In this document: positions 1-11,042 of the stretch, one piece after another | Layout of the letters: each line of letters starts with the position of its first letter | Numbering within the stretch: position 1 is the first letter of the stretch | Assembly (NCBI RefSeq): GCF_016808335.1 | Contig: NC_053153.1 | Span: 16,131,033 to 16,195,032 of the forward strand | Reading direction: 5' to 3' | DNA from: Panicum virgatum | Lineage: Eukaryota > Streptophyta > Magnoliopsida > Poales > Poaceae | DNA length: 64,000 nucleotides | Notes under the pieces: model-generated | Databases searched by the model: none | The model's input: the letters and a program-made list of their open reading frames with translations, nothing else | What the model was told of the DNA's origin: nothing | Made by a program: the position numbers and the translations under genes

Positions 1-615
1 GCAGTCTACCATTGGGAAGGCTGCAGTGATTAAATCTGTATAAAATCTGAACAAAATCTGTTCAGAACTTGCAGGTAACATAACATTAGCATAATTGCAT
101 TCAGAACTTGCAGGCATCAGAAAGGCTATAGTGCATGTTCAGAATTGCATAATCTGTAGTGTGAGTGTTTGACAAATTATTTCATTGCAAGTGGCCACTC
201 TGCTAGTATACTTCACAGAACACATTGTTTTGGGTGCTACATCTAATATTTACATGCAACAGCTGGATCAGCCCGCACACTAAGTCTTATTTCCTTCTGC
301 AGCTCTCCCTTTCTTGGTAGTTGTTGATGGTACTTGAGGTCTTTCAGCAGGAAGGACATGGCAAGAATAGCTTCATGAGAAAACACAGTTGCTGTTGCAA
401 TGAACAAAAAAGAAATATTTGTCAGAATATACACATAATATATACATGGCAAGGGAAATTTTATTCTTATAACAGAATGAACACAAATGTTAGACATGAA
501 CAAAACATGGCAGCTCAAAGGGTACGTGTTATTCTTTTTTTTTTTCTTGAGCAACCAAGTCTTCTCAAAGATTGTGCATAAAGGTATAAGGTATTCATGT
601 TTATATCAGGTTCGG

Positions 616-738
616 ATTATAGGGGGTGCCATGCATTTGCCTAAAGATGAACAACCAGGTAGTGATTCTCCTAGAACATCTATTGTAAGCAGCCCTCAAA
701 TGATGTTTCAGCTACCAGCAAATCAAACGCCAACTTAA
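616..738 (+). CDS. possible 3'-terminal exon, unknown protein
   Basis: The stretch follows a plausible acceptor (a T-rich run ending in ATCAG just before 611) and stays open for about 41 residues to a TAA at 736-738. Its last 25 residues are rich in Ser, Pro and Gln. An AATAAA signal follows at about 759-764, which fits a gene end on this strand. I do not recognise the protein, and the upstream exons would lie left of the window or in AT-rich sequence where I cannot place them. A short open stretch like this can occur by chance, so this is a weak call. Confidence 0.22.
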   Translation: MIGGAMHLPKDEQPGSDSPRTSIVSSPQMMFQLPANQTPT

Positions 739-1016
739 ATTCATCCTGTGTATAAGAATAAAATTCCAGGCAAGTAAATAAGAAATTTTTACAGCAGATA
801 TTGGCATATTAAGCACCTAGAAGAAATTCTAGTGAGATTAAGTGAGATTAAGTGAAGCAATTCTACAACTGGAACTAAGTTTTGCCGGCAAAGATGGAGA
901 AGCATGCGGCTGGAGAGGAGCCGGTGCGTGAACCGCAGCGCGCCGCCCGCGCCGGCCCTGGCGACCTCCCTGGGGAGCGGCCCAAACGATCACACGTGCG
1001 CAACAGTTCTTGCAGA

Positions 1017-1260
1017 TCAGTTGACGGCGGGGCAGTTCTTGCGGATCTGGCGGCGGAGCCGCTGAGCGGGCGGATGTTGCCCATCTTGACCATGGAGCGG
1101 CCGAAGTCGCAGAGGAAGCGCTGGGGGTTGGCGTTGTAGGCCTGCACGAGCGCCTTGGTGGCGCCGGCGTCGGCGCCGAAGAAGAGGCCCTGGTCGGAGG
1201 AGAGCAGGCCCTTCTGCTTCAGCAGGTTCTGGAAGTAGTGGTTGTCGAAGGCGTCCGCGG
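1017..1260 (-). pseudogene. class III peroxidase C-terminal fragment (frameshifted)
   Basis: Read on the minus strand from about 1255 down, the sequence encodes the conserved tail of plant secretory (class III, haem) peroxidases. The order is a DAFDNHYFQNLL-type block, GLLSSDQGLF, the F.DFGRSMVKMGNI helix, PLSG, and finally QIRKNCPAVN before a stop at 1017. The last block is in a different frame from the preceding ones, so a small indel lies near 1056-1060. No haem-binding or N-terminal exons are visible: sequence upstream (1260-1500) is GC-rich but does not continue the family. Class III peroxidases oxidise phenolics with H2O2 in the wall or vacuole. This copy is a truncated, frameshifted remnant. 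Confidence 0.8.
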
Positions 1261-1862
1261 AGCCGGCGTCCGCAAGAACTGCTGCGCATCGTCGCCGGCG
1301 GCGGCCCGGATGGAGATCTCGGTCTCCACCTGCAGGGAGCCCAGGTGGCGCCGGGCAGGAGAGGTGGCGCCGGCAGGAGAGGCGGGCCGTGCGGGGTCGA
1401 GCGGGCGGCGGCGCGCGCGTCGGCGGCGCGGGGGGAAGGCACGCGGCTGGGCTCGGACGGGCAGGGGAGGGGAAAAGAATGACAGGTGGGGGCCAATTGT
1501 CAGGTTAAAAAATTGGAAGCCTGATTACTCAGCCCAGCTGGAGTGGAGGGCCATATATGAGTCAGCAAAATTTAAAAATAGACTTTTAAATAGAAGTTTG
1601 TTCACCCAAATTTAATAGCTCTACTGAAATTGCTCTAAAGAGTCTAGATATTGCATTATGCCCCCCATCTGGGCTGCACCAGCATCTGTCCGCCCCTCCC
1701 GGGGCATGATTCCAGCACATTCGTTTCTTTCGTTTCCCCTTTTTCCCCCTTCATGTTTGTTGCTTGCAACTATGTGTTCCCACCTTGCTTGTCGTCAACT
1801 CTCTAATGCAATACCACGGCAAAGCCATCACCTCTCTTCTTGGTTCTTGTCTTACAAATTTA

Positions 1863-2199
1863 GGCCTTGTTTAGATGTAGTAAAGTAAAATGTCAAATCG
1901 GATATTTCGACACATTTAAAGTATTAAACATGGACTAATTACAAAATAAATTACATAATCCGTCTGTAAACTACGAGATAAATTTATTAAGTCTAATTAA
2001 TTCATCATTAGAGTATGTGTTATTGTAGCAGTTTAGTGTCTAATTACGGCCTAATTAGGCTCATTACAATCATCTCCAAATTTACAAGCAAACTGTGCAA
2101 TTAGTTTTTTTATTTTGTCTGTATTTAGTTCTCCATGCAAAAACCATAATATTCGATTTGACACTTTTGGAAGTTTTAATTTTGAATCTAAACAAGGCC
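1863..2199. mobile_element. PIF/Harbinger (Tourist-like) MITE, 337 bp
   Basis: The element has 14-bp terminal inverted repeats (GGCCTTGTTTAGAT at the left, its complement at the right) and an AT-rich non-coding interior. The flanks are TTA at 1860-1862 and TCA at 2200-2202, an imperfect copy of the 3-bp TTA/TAA duplication made by this superfamily. Two further elements of the same size class lie at 12831-13966 (after removal of an insertion) and 39750-40093, and they share interior motifs such as TTACTGTAGCA-like blocks and a GGCTCATTA-like block. Confidence 0.8.
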
Positions 2200-2923
2200 T
2201 CATTTGGACAACGCCTTCATCGTACCCTCACAGCAATTCTTATTAAATTCTTGTTTAAAAGAATAAAAGAAGATGAATTGAACTAAGAACACCAAAAAAG
2301 AGCATAGAGGACCAAGACTATTACCAAACATTCCTCCTAAAATCATATTGGGTATCTGTTTTCTTCCTTTTCATCCTAGGACCAGAAACCCAAAATCCTC
2401 CTTTTTCTCCTAGTGTTCAGAAACAGAAAATCTTGAATCAGAAGGAGTTACATATGTAGGCAGATGGTAGTATAATTTTTCTACTCTCCCGTAGAAATTC
2501 GGCTACCAACTTTTTAGAATAAAATTAACACCAACATTGTTTCTTCCAAATCCACTAGAATCCTTGTATTATAGTTAAATATCCTATTTCCTAGGGATAC
2601 TTGAAAATAGTTTCAAAAAATCCATCCAAAGTATTTTAATTATTCTTAAAATGTTTGAAACTCGAAAGTTTTCCAAAAGATTTAATCCGCCATATGAGAT
2701 GAATAGGAAAGAAAATGTTGGATGTAATCCGCCACTTGCAAGATTTAATTTTTGTTTCAATAGACTAGAAAATGCTAGTCTTAGGAGATTAAATTCGTCA
2801 AATGGTTTGACATTTGTAAGAACATGGATCACGGTGAATCTACTATTGTTGCAAAAAATCTAGCCCATTTTGTCCAAAGCTTTCAACAATCGGTGTATCT
2901 CCGTTCCAAACACGCCTTTTTAA
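2197..2923. mobile_element. possible degenerate Tourist-like element abutting the previous MITE
   Basis: Left end GGCCTCATTTGGACAACG and the complement of the right end (GGCGTGTTTGGAACGGAG) agree at roughly two thirds of positions. The interior is AT-rich and has no believable reading frame. No clean target duplication was found. It could equally be ordinary AT-rich spacer with chance end similarity. Confidence 0.28.
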
Positions 2924-3219
2924 TTGTTTAACATACATGTAATTTAATTTTGTATTGGTTAATTAGCTTTTTGCTAACGGCAAGTTAGCCAAAGTGTTTT
3001 ATGATATCTTTTATTATGATCGCGTGCTATTTCTTTTTCAATCAATTTATATATATCTAGTATGGAATATTTTGCAAGCATCGATAATTTTTAACTCACT
3101 AATCTAAAATTAAATTTTGAGTTGAACCGAAAAATACTTATAAGTGGAATCTAAAGGTAAATTTAAATTTCTTGTCCTATTAATTTATCTTTCTTTGTCA
3201 TTTTCGCCCCCCTCAAAAC

Positions 3220-3777
3220 TATGGTTTTAAATAGCGGGCTATAGCCTCGCTATTGCCCCGCTATAGCTTTTTAGAGAGTTCCCACTACACTATTTTGCAC
3301 TAGTGCCGCTATGGCGGCTATAAGCGATAAATTGGACTATAGCTGCGCTAAATAGCATAACTTTAGCTCCGTTATAGTCTTTATTCTTAGCTTAGTGCTA
3401 TTGTTTTGGTCTTTTCAACAAATAAATATTTGATTGTATGATTTTTATTGCATTATCAACTTAAATAATGTTGCCATAGCTCTAGAAACATATTTATGTT
3501 TATGAAATTCGCTAATTACTGTATTTTTGTGCATCTATTATTTGTATTTTTCATGATTTAATAATAAACCGTTATTTGTCATAGCTCGCTGAACGACTTA
3601 AAAAGTTTAGGGACCCAGAAATGCACTTTCGGAGTTGATGGACGTATATGACACACCCTTCTAAGTTTGATGACCGCTGATGTACTTTACTCTAGTTTGT
3701 TATAGCCTCCGCTATATCCTCTTAGCCTAAAAAAAATATATACCGCTATTTATCATAAACCGCTATTTAAAACCATG
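3220..3777. mobile_element. hAT-like non-autonomous element, 558 bp
   Basis: A perfect 17-bp inverted repeat (ATGGTTTTAAATAGCGG, 3221-3237 and 3760-3776) bounds the element. It is flanked by a perfect 8-bp direct repeat, CTCAAAAC, at 3212-3219 and 3778-3785, the target duplication length of the hAT superfamily. The interior repeats short GCTATAGC/CCGCTATA-type words, and no transposase is present. It ends 160 bp upstream of the prefoldin start codon, so it lies in that gene's promoter or leader region. Confidence 0.88.
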
Positions 3778-3937
3778 CTCAAAACCCTTCTCCCCCATTC
3801 GGCTAAGTGCTGGAGGCCTGGAGCCCCGACCAAATCTCGCGGCGACTGCCGACTGCTACTCCGAACCCCGGCGGAAGACCACGACCTCGCTTCTGAAGGT
3901 CTGATCTCCGGCCGGTGCGACCCCAGGCGACTCGAAG

Positions 3938-6151
3938 ATGCAGCAGGTAGAGTGACGGGGGGCCAAACCCTAGGCCCCCAACCCTGCATCCCCTCCCTAG
4001 GCCTAATCCTGCCTGCAATTTGCTCTGTTCTCCTTCGTATCCACGCCCGCCTGATTCGTCGTTGCGCTGGGGGATTGGTTCCGCAGGGGGACGGCACGGA
4101 GGCGCAGGTGACGTGGGAGGACCAACAGAACATCAACCGCTTCGGCCGCCTCAACAACCGCCTCCACGAGCTCCAGGACGAGATCAAGCTCGCCAAGGTA
4201 GATCTCGTGCCATTTTTCTTCTTCTTCATGCATCATCTCTTGCTATTTGCATTAACTGGCCTGTCTAAAGTGAGGCTGAAATGGGAGGGCCAACTGTAGC
4301 CTCTGAGCAGATTTACTCTTTTAACAAGTAGTGAGGTACCAATGCAATGGGTTTCTAGGTTCTTGGGTTTATGTTGGTCTGTTTGTGATGTACAATTCAC
4401 TTTTCTTGAAAAGAAAATGTCGGAGGAGTCTCATTCGCATTGGACAGTCATTTTCTGAGAATTGAACTTGTTTTGTGATTCACTCATCTATGCATCTGAA
4501 TTCCATGAATATTTATGTCATTACCAAATAGCAATGTCATTATGTTATCTATGGTTGTTTGATGGGCGTACTTGGCTATAATTTTACTTGCGTGATGGAT
4601 TTTGTTACAGAAAGAGTTTAGCTTTTCCATGGCACTCTTCTCAGTCACATAAATAGAAAAACCTTGGGTAGTTTTGAGGTATTGCCCAGGAAGTTAGGGG
4701 AAAATGCTGAATTTAAATTCTAGGTAATTTTTTGGGTGATCCTGATTCTGGAGGGACTGCTTATATCTTTTCTTTTGACATTTCAATCACCTTTGCCAAC
4801 CCCACTGTGGCTTTAGATTCTAATTGGTGTGCTTTAGCGCTTCCACCTCATAGAAACAGTTGTTGCTAATTGTAGTTACTACATAGTACATAATGATGAA
4901 TACTACTTTCTTCAACTCATGCTCTTGCACATATCTTGCCTATTCAGCAACAGAAGTTCCTTTGCAAAGTTCCTTTGCAAATACATTCTGCCTAGTGCCA
5001 GAGAACTTTCAAATGAGATTTTTTTTTGGGGTGGGTATAGATCTTTATTTTGCACATTCTTGACAATTGCAATAAAGATTCCATGTTGACTTGCGGATGG
5101 CTGAAGAATTTCTATAGTTGATGACTGCATATCAAGTTTCTTAAAATCAGTTGATTTGATTTTGGTTGCTGAAGAATTTCTATAGTTGATGACTGCATAT
5201 CAAGTTTCTTAAAATCAGTTGATTTGATTTTGGTTGCTCCATGTCGTAATGGTTGCATTAAAGGTTGGTGATTTAGTATCCCAAGCAGAGGAGAGTTTTC
5301 AGCAATTGAGGTAGCATGTGTAACCATGCCTGTTGTCTTCTGAACTGGTTATCGCGAGAGATATTATGCTAAGAAATTGCTGTGAATGGGCTGTCATGGT
5401 GATTAGTTTGCGTCGTCCTGTGGATAGGTCATTGTTACATGTTGGTAAATGTATACAGATTAGGTGTTTGGCTATATTCTCCAGTTTACTTGAAGTATTT
5501 CCTTTCTATAGATTTCACAGATGAGATCTAAATCCATGATAAGTAGAATGTTTTTGTTTTTTGGTAGTAAAAGTCGGTACTGGTCACAAATATCACAATG
5601 TTTCATATTTTCTTTTTACTTCGTTTCACAAGAAGTAACTATCGGTAAGTGGTAGCAGAGAAATTAGAACCTTATTTCACATCACTTCAGAACATGGTGG
5701 ACTAGTGCTTCTATTTTTATCTGTACAGCTAATTTGTTATGTCAGCTCCTGCCGAAAGTTTTATAATGCAAAAACTTCCAAGATTTTCGCGGTATTTCCT
5801 ATGAGAATTCCTTTGTTTGAAGCAAGTCCCAAAACAGTCCTAGAACACCTGAACCATAAATGCCATTTTCTTGTTTACCCTGCGTTGCAGGAAGCAAATG
5901 AAAACCTTGATGATGCTGGGAACGAGCTCATCTTGTCAGATGAAGATGTGGTACGCTTCCAGATTGGGGAAGTGTTTGCCCACATGCCAAGGGACGATGT
6001 TGAGACTAGGCTGGAGCAGATGAAAGAGGACGCGGCGAAGAAGCTGGAGAGGCTGGAGGAGGAGAAGGAATCCATCCTCGCCCAGATGGCCGAGCTGAAG
6101 AAGATACTGTATGGCAAGTTCAAGGATGCCATCAACCTGGAGGAGGATTAG
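3938..6151 (+). CDS. PFD4: prefoldin subunit 4
   Basis: Three coding exons, 3938-3946, 4087-4197 and 5891-6151, join with GT-AG introns to give a 126-residue protein, the usual length for this subunit. Exon 1 carries only Met-Gln-Gln. Residues about 9-45 form the first coiled-coil helix ([16 protein letters not shown] onwards). The centre has the beta-hairpin block [17 protein letters not shown], and the C-terminal helix is Glu/Lys-rich and ends in NLEED. Prefoldin is a cytosolic heterohexamer that passes nascent actin and tubulin to the chaperonin CCT; subunit 4 is a beta-type subunit. The start is set by the in-frame ATG just before the first donor. Intron 2 is long (1.7 kb) and holds a 68-bp tandem duplication. 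Splice sites and the protein sequence are well conserved, so the gene looks functional. Confidence 0.95.
5100..5238. repeat. 68-bp tandem duplication in prefoldin intron 2
   Basis: A 68-bp unit beginning GCTGAAGAATTTCTATAG is present twice head to tail (5100-5167 and 5168-5235) with no visible mismatch, followed by three bases of a third copy. The identity suggests a recent event. It lies inside the intron and does not touch the splice sites. Confidence 0.93.
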
Positions 6152-8220
6152 CAGCGAGTACTTGAGCTGTTGGCCCGTAGCTTGTGTAACAGAAGACAGT
6201 TTAGCTTCGGAAGCTTTTTTTACCCATGATGCATGAACTTTGGTGAAGTGAATGATTTGATTCGGAGCGTGTGTATGAATTGAAGCCAAGTGGCCGTGAG
6301 CCTGGGACATACGCGGAAGCAATGATCTTTCTGTCAGTTTTATTTCACTCGTGAAGATCACCAACCTTTTTTCCGAGCAGAAATGTTGATCAGAATGAGT
6401 GGTACCTGTGATCCGTGACCGAGTGCGAGAAAACACTGAAGCATGACAAGTAAGCAAGGTAACACACGCGTACATTGTATTTACAAGCATTTTTCACGAG
6501 TATCCTAAAAGCGATTTGAACGGGAGAAGGTCGCGTCGGCGCACGCCGGCGTCGCTACAATGAATGAAAACAGAAACAAAGGAAAAAGAAAACCTTCCGG
6601 TGAAATTTCACCGGTTGCCAAGGCCGGAGGGAAAATGCGTGTGAGATTCCAGCCCAGGTGCAGGTCCCTGTCCTTTTCCTTTGACCTTTCAGCAGCTCCC
6701 GTACGTGGTGGATGCTTCACGCCTGCAAGTTGCAAGCTACAGGATCCACGGGGCCTACGGACACGTACTCGTTTACATGCAGGCTGGAGCTGGAATGGTG
6801 TGAGAGAAAAATACTGTTGGGCTGGCTGGAGCTGGTGACTGGAGTGGTATGAGAGGAAATCACTGTAGCGCTGGAAGCCTCTATACCAGCCGAACGCAGC
6901 GAATAACGCATCTTTACCAATCATATGGATATAGATATATGTATATATAGAGTCGTATTATTGCCGCGGCCATGCTTTACAGCGTATCAGCGGAGCCCCG
7001 CACGCCACAGGCTGTTTGGGGATTTCCTCCCGACAAGCATTCCAGTCTTAATTGTCATACTAAGGATTTTATATCCCAATCATAATAGAGCATCCATCAA
7101 GTAGTACTCTGTTTGTTTTGTCCTAGAAATAATTTTTAGATCCAACTTAGAATGTCGAACATTCTTGGGAAGAAAAATCAAAGAATGCGAAACCACCACA
7201 AGCAAAATGTAGTAGTTATCAATAAACAAAATGGCGTCTGGGCATTACTATAAAGTTTGAGACTTCTGTATTTTACACAAGTTCACATAAAAGGCATTTC
7301 ATTTGCAAAAAAAATGGAGATAAATGCAGTACTCTGTTTGTTTTGTCCTAGAAATAATTTTTTAGATCAAAACTTAGAATCTCGAACATTCTTGGAACAA
7401 AAAACTTAGAATGTCGAACCACCATGAACAAATGTAGTATATTATCAAGAAAAAATTTCGTATTTGAGACTTCTGACTTTTACGCAAGTTCACTAAAAAG
7501 CATTTCATTTGCATAGAAAAAAATGTGGAACAAATCTTATACTCATCTCGTTCCAAATTATAGATCATTTTATTTTTTTCTAGATACATAGTTTCTCCTA
7601 TCTATATTTAAATGCATAATACATACTATAAATCTAAAAAAGCCAAAATAACTGAGAGAGCATGTTATAGTATAACCATTGACACATATAATTCTATTAT
7701 CACGATAATTCTATACAATGGAGCCCCACACCCCACATGATTAGAATTTCCTTTTGACAAGCATTTCCATCCTAATTATTATATTAAGGGTTTATATATT
7801 GAAAAAAATAAGTTTTTTTTTGAATTTATATCAAACTTATAATGTAGAAGCATCGCAAACAAAAAAAAAACTAGACACATCATCATAAAACAAAAAATCC
7901 AGATAAATACCAAAGTTTTTGTACAAAACATTTAATTCCCACAAAAAGCCATGGAGAATTCTATATTGTAAGTCTATAATAACCATATGTACATAGGTTC
8001 AAACTTCTCTCTTTTAGGCCCGAGAAAATGATGTGATCCTGATCCATCTAGATAAACGGACGTGCTTGCGCAGTTGCATTAGGTTTGAAGTCAGCCAAGT
8101 GGACGAGAAATGCCCTTTTCCGAAGACAAAATGCATTTGAGTTAGGTAATGTTTACTCTTGCACTAGTATCAAAACAGAAAGATGCCCTGTCCAAATCTA
8201 CCATCTTAAAATACACATTC
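6152..8220. other. intergenic spacer between prefoldin and WRKY genes, with diverged direct repeats
   Basis: No gene is visible. After the prefoldin 3' UTR the sequence becomes AT-rich. Two diverged direct-repeat pairs occur: 6992-7077 resembles 7719-7800 (GGAGCCCC..., then GACAAGCATT...), and 7104-7165 resembles 7328-7392 (ACTCTGTTTGTTTTGTCCTA...). Together they suggest an old segmental duplication of about 230-730 bp or tandem remnants of one repeat family. Around 6780-6900 there are GCTGGCTGGAGCTGG-type blocks reminiscent of a MITE end, but no clean terminal repeats were found. Confidence 0.5.
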
Positions 8221-8249
8221 TCTCTCATGCTCTCTCTCTCTCTCTCTAA
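8221..8249. repeat. CT microsatellite
   Basis: A run of CT dinucleotides, with one ATG interruption, lies about 1 kb upstream of the WRKY start codon. Such CT tracts are common in grass promoters and leaders. Confidence 0.8.
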
Positions 8250-8323
8250 AAAATCGAGTCCCAAAGTTTACTAGTATATATGTCTGCATTCGGTGGTAGT
8301 GTTTTCCATGTGAGCATAGCAAT

Positions 8324-8373
8324 AGTCAACAAAGCCAACTTTCACACTGACTCATGTCTTCGACATTTTGACC
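8324..8373. promoter_or_regulatory. two W-box cores upstream of the WRKY gene
   Basis: AGTCAA (complement TTGACT) at 8324-8329 and TTGACC at 8368-8373 match the W-box TTGAC(C/T) bound by WRKY factors. They lie about 195-245 bp before the TATA box of a WRKY gene. This is a common arrangement for auto- or cross-regulation in this family, but binding is inferred only. Confidence 0.45.
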
Positions 8374-8567
8374 CGAACCGGTCATCAACCCATCCTAAAC
8401 AAAGCCCCACATGGGCAAACCCACATCCCTAGCCGTCCATCGCCTCCGGAGCTCATCACCAACGGCCAGGATCAGATCAACGGTCCCAGTTTTCTAATCC
8501 GGCCCCGCAATAAACTACTGCGCGGGCGTCCTCCTTTTCCAAAGCGGGAGGGACCCGGCTGCTATTT

Positions 8568-8574
8568 TATATAA
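8568..8574 (+). promoter_or_regulatory. TATA box of the WRKY gene
   Basis: TATATAA in GC-rich surroundings, about 685 bp upstream of the start codon. A transcription start near 8600 would give a leader with one intron: donor GTGAGC at 8759 and acceptor CCCAG ending at 9167 are both good sites. The leader intron is inferred. Confidence 0.55.
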
Positions 8575-9252
8575 ACCGGCGTCCTCGGCTGCGAAAAAGA
8601 AATGGGATGTGAAATTTTTTCCTCCCCTGCTTCTGGTCTTCCTTCTTCGTCCCCTTCTTCGCCTTCACACCTCCCTCCCTCCATTACCATCCCGTGGGCG
8701 ACGACTGCCGTGTCACGGCCCTGGATTCGGTCCCCGGCGTCTCCGGATCGTCTCTGAGGTGAGCTCTTGAGCTCTGGCGGTGCTCTTTGGGGACGGATTT
8801 CGTGCGTGCGGTCTGGTGCTTGCGTGGGCGAGTTCGTGGTGGGGGAATCTCTGGGGTGGCCGTGCAGTTGGGGTTCCCGTGTCCGTTTTGATGCGTCTCC
8901 ACGCAAGAAATCGCTGCCCCGGATCGTTTCTTGCCGCGGCCGTCAACGTCGGTCTCGACGCCCGTTCCACTCCCGCCGCTTCTGGGATTTCTTGCGGGGG
9001 TGGCTCCCTCCCGTCCTCCCGTGATCCGGTCACGAGTTGCTTCCTGGGCTCTAAGCTTGGTGCCATCGCCGATGGCTGTTGCGTGGTGTTGCGATAAAAA
9101 GAGCGAAGCCTCTGAGCGTTTCTTAGGATCTGAGTGTTTTTTTACCTTCTTTTTTTCTGATGCCCAGATCTGCTGCTGAGGGAGTTGCATATATTCCGAG
9201 GTGCTTGTGAAGTGCTCAAGAGAGGATTCTGTTTGTTTTTCGTGCGTGTGTA

Positions 9253-11042
9253 ATGGAGGAAGTGGAGGAGGCAAACAGAGCAGCCGTGGAGAGCTGCCAC
9301 AGGGTGCTCGCTTTGCTCTCCAAGCCGCATGACCCCGCGCAAGCCAGGAGCATAGCTCTGGGGACGGATGAAGCGTGTGCCAAGTTTAGGAAGGTGGTCT
9401 CCCTACTCAGCAATGGAGGAGTGGGAGTAGGAGGAGAAGCAGGACCGTCAGGAACAAGCGGAAGCCATCCTAGGGCTAAGGTTGTCAGCAGAAGACAGAA
9501 TCCAGGGTTCTTAACTCAGAAAGGCTTCCTGGATAGTAACACCCCAGTGGTGGTGTTGAACAGCGCGCATCCTTCTCCTAGCTCCGCACAGGTCTATCCT
9601 AGGACTGGAGCGTTGGATGCACAGAGCATACATCCTCTTGGAGGACCTCCCAAGTTGGTTCAGCCTTTGTCCGCACATTTTCAGTTTGGCAATGTGTCTT
9701 CACGGTATCAGTTCCCGCATCAGCAGCAGCAGAAGTTGCAGGCTGAGATGTTCAAGAGAAGCAATAGTGGGATTAACTTGAAGTTTGATAGCACCAGTGG
9801 CACGGGGACAATGTCATCGGCGAGGTCCTTCTTGTCATCTTTGAGCATGGATGGTAGTGTGGCGAGCCTGAATGGCAAGTCATCGTCGTTCCATTTGATC
9901 GGCGGGCCTGCGATGAGCGACCCAGTGAATGCACAGCAGGCCCCAAGGAGGCGGTGCACAGGCCGTGGGGAGGATGGGACAGGCAAGTGCGCTGTGACAG
10001 GCAGGTGTCATTGTTCAAAGAGAAGGTAAATCTGCTGCCCCTTGTGCTTATTATTATTTTCAATTCAAGATTGAGTATCATCAATGTTGTTTTCATTTCA
10101 GTAGGAAGTTGCGGGTGAAGAGATCAATTAAGGTTCCCGCCATTAGTAATAAGATTGCTGATATACCGCCTGATGAATACTCGTGGAGGAAGTATGGGCA
10201 GAAGCCAATTAAAGGTTCCCCTCATCCTAGGTATGGACTGAATTATGAATAGTCGACATCTTCAATGCATGCATGTTCTTTATTAGATAATGTTTCGAAA
10301 ATAGCTGCAATGATGCCACAATTAATGCCAACAATGTTGACAGATACGGAGTAATATGGTACTAGGATGTATTTCCCATGACATACTCAAGTGCCTTCTG
10401 ATAAATAATGCGCCAATGATAGTCAGAACAAGGTTTATCCGAGTGAATATTTCTTCAGATGCTATCTGCATTAGTTTTCTATCCCCAAGGTTCTTCGATA
10501 TAGTAGAGGTGTCGATACCTTAATTGCTGTGACATTAAATTATGGCTCCATGGATGATGTTGGCCTTTCTTTCCTGTACACTTTATGGGAATTGATCAAT
10601 CATGGTGCTTAAAGTGGGGCACTTTTTTATTGAACCAAGATTATGCTGTGATGATTCATTATCCCCATAGTTCCTCCACCATGTCTCTTAGCTTTAATAT
10701 CTTGATGGAAGGTTACACATTAGTAGTAAATACATGAATATAGTGGTTCCATTTAATGACCCAGATCTTCGGCTCTTTTTAGCTAACATTAGTTGCAAAA
10801 GCACCTATTGTATCTCTATTCTTTATTATCAGCCTACCATGATGCTATTCTGATACCAGCATAGGATCAACTCACTGTTTGTTTGAATAAAATGCAGGGG
10901 TTACTACAAATGCAGCAGCGTGAGGGGCTGCCCAGCAAGGAAGCATGTCGAGCGGTGTGTAGATGATTCATCGATGCTCATAGTGACATATGAGGGTGAG
11001 CACAACCATACTCGGATGCCAACTCAGTCTGCACAGGCGTAG
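9253..11042 (+). CDS. group IId WRKY transcription factor
   Basis: Three exons, 9253-10025, 10105-10230 and 10898-11042, give 347 residues. Residues 44-52 (KFRKVVSLL) match the calmodulin-binding segment of group IId. A Cys/His-rich plant zinc cluster around residues 236-258 ends in RCHCSKRRK, and the following basic stretch is the nuclear signal. WRKYGQK lies at 285-291, followed by a C-X5-C-X23-H-X1-H zinc finger (C305, C311, H335, H337). The last intron interrupts the WRKY domain at the conserved Arg codon of PR/GYYK, the typical position for this group. The family binds W-boxes and acts in defence, senescence and development, with calcium input through calmodulin. Intron 1 ends in CAGTAG, a tandem acceptor: the downstream AG gives the family consensus KRRKLRVKR. 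The gene looks complete. Confidence 0.95.

Noticed and set aside
243..400. Open minus-strand stretch ending AVACKY, possible last exon
   Set aside because: Short, unrecognised, no supporting signals beyond a weak acceptor; expected by chance.
1017..1496. Long GC-rich minus-strand frame overlapping the peroxidase fragment
   Set aside because: Only its last ten residues match the peroxidase tail; the rest is a shifted frame with Pro/Arg bias.
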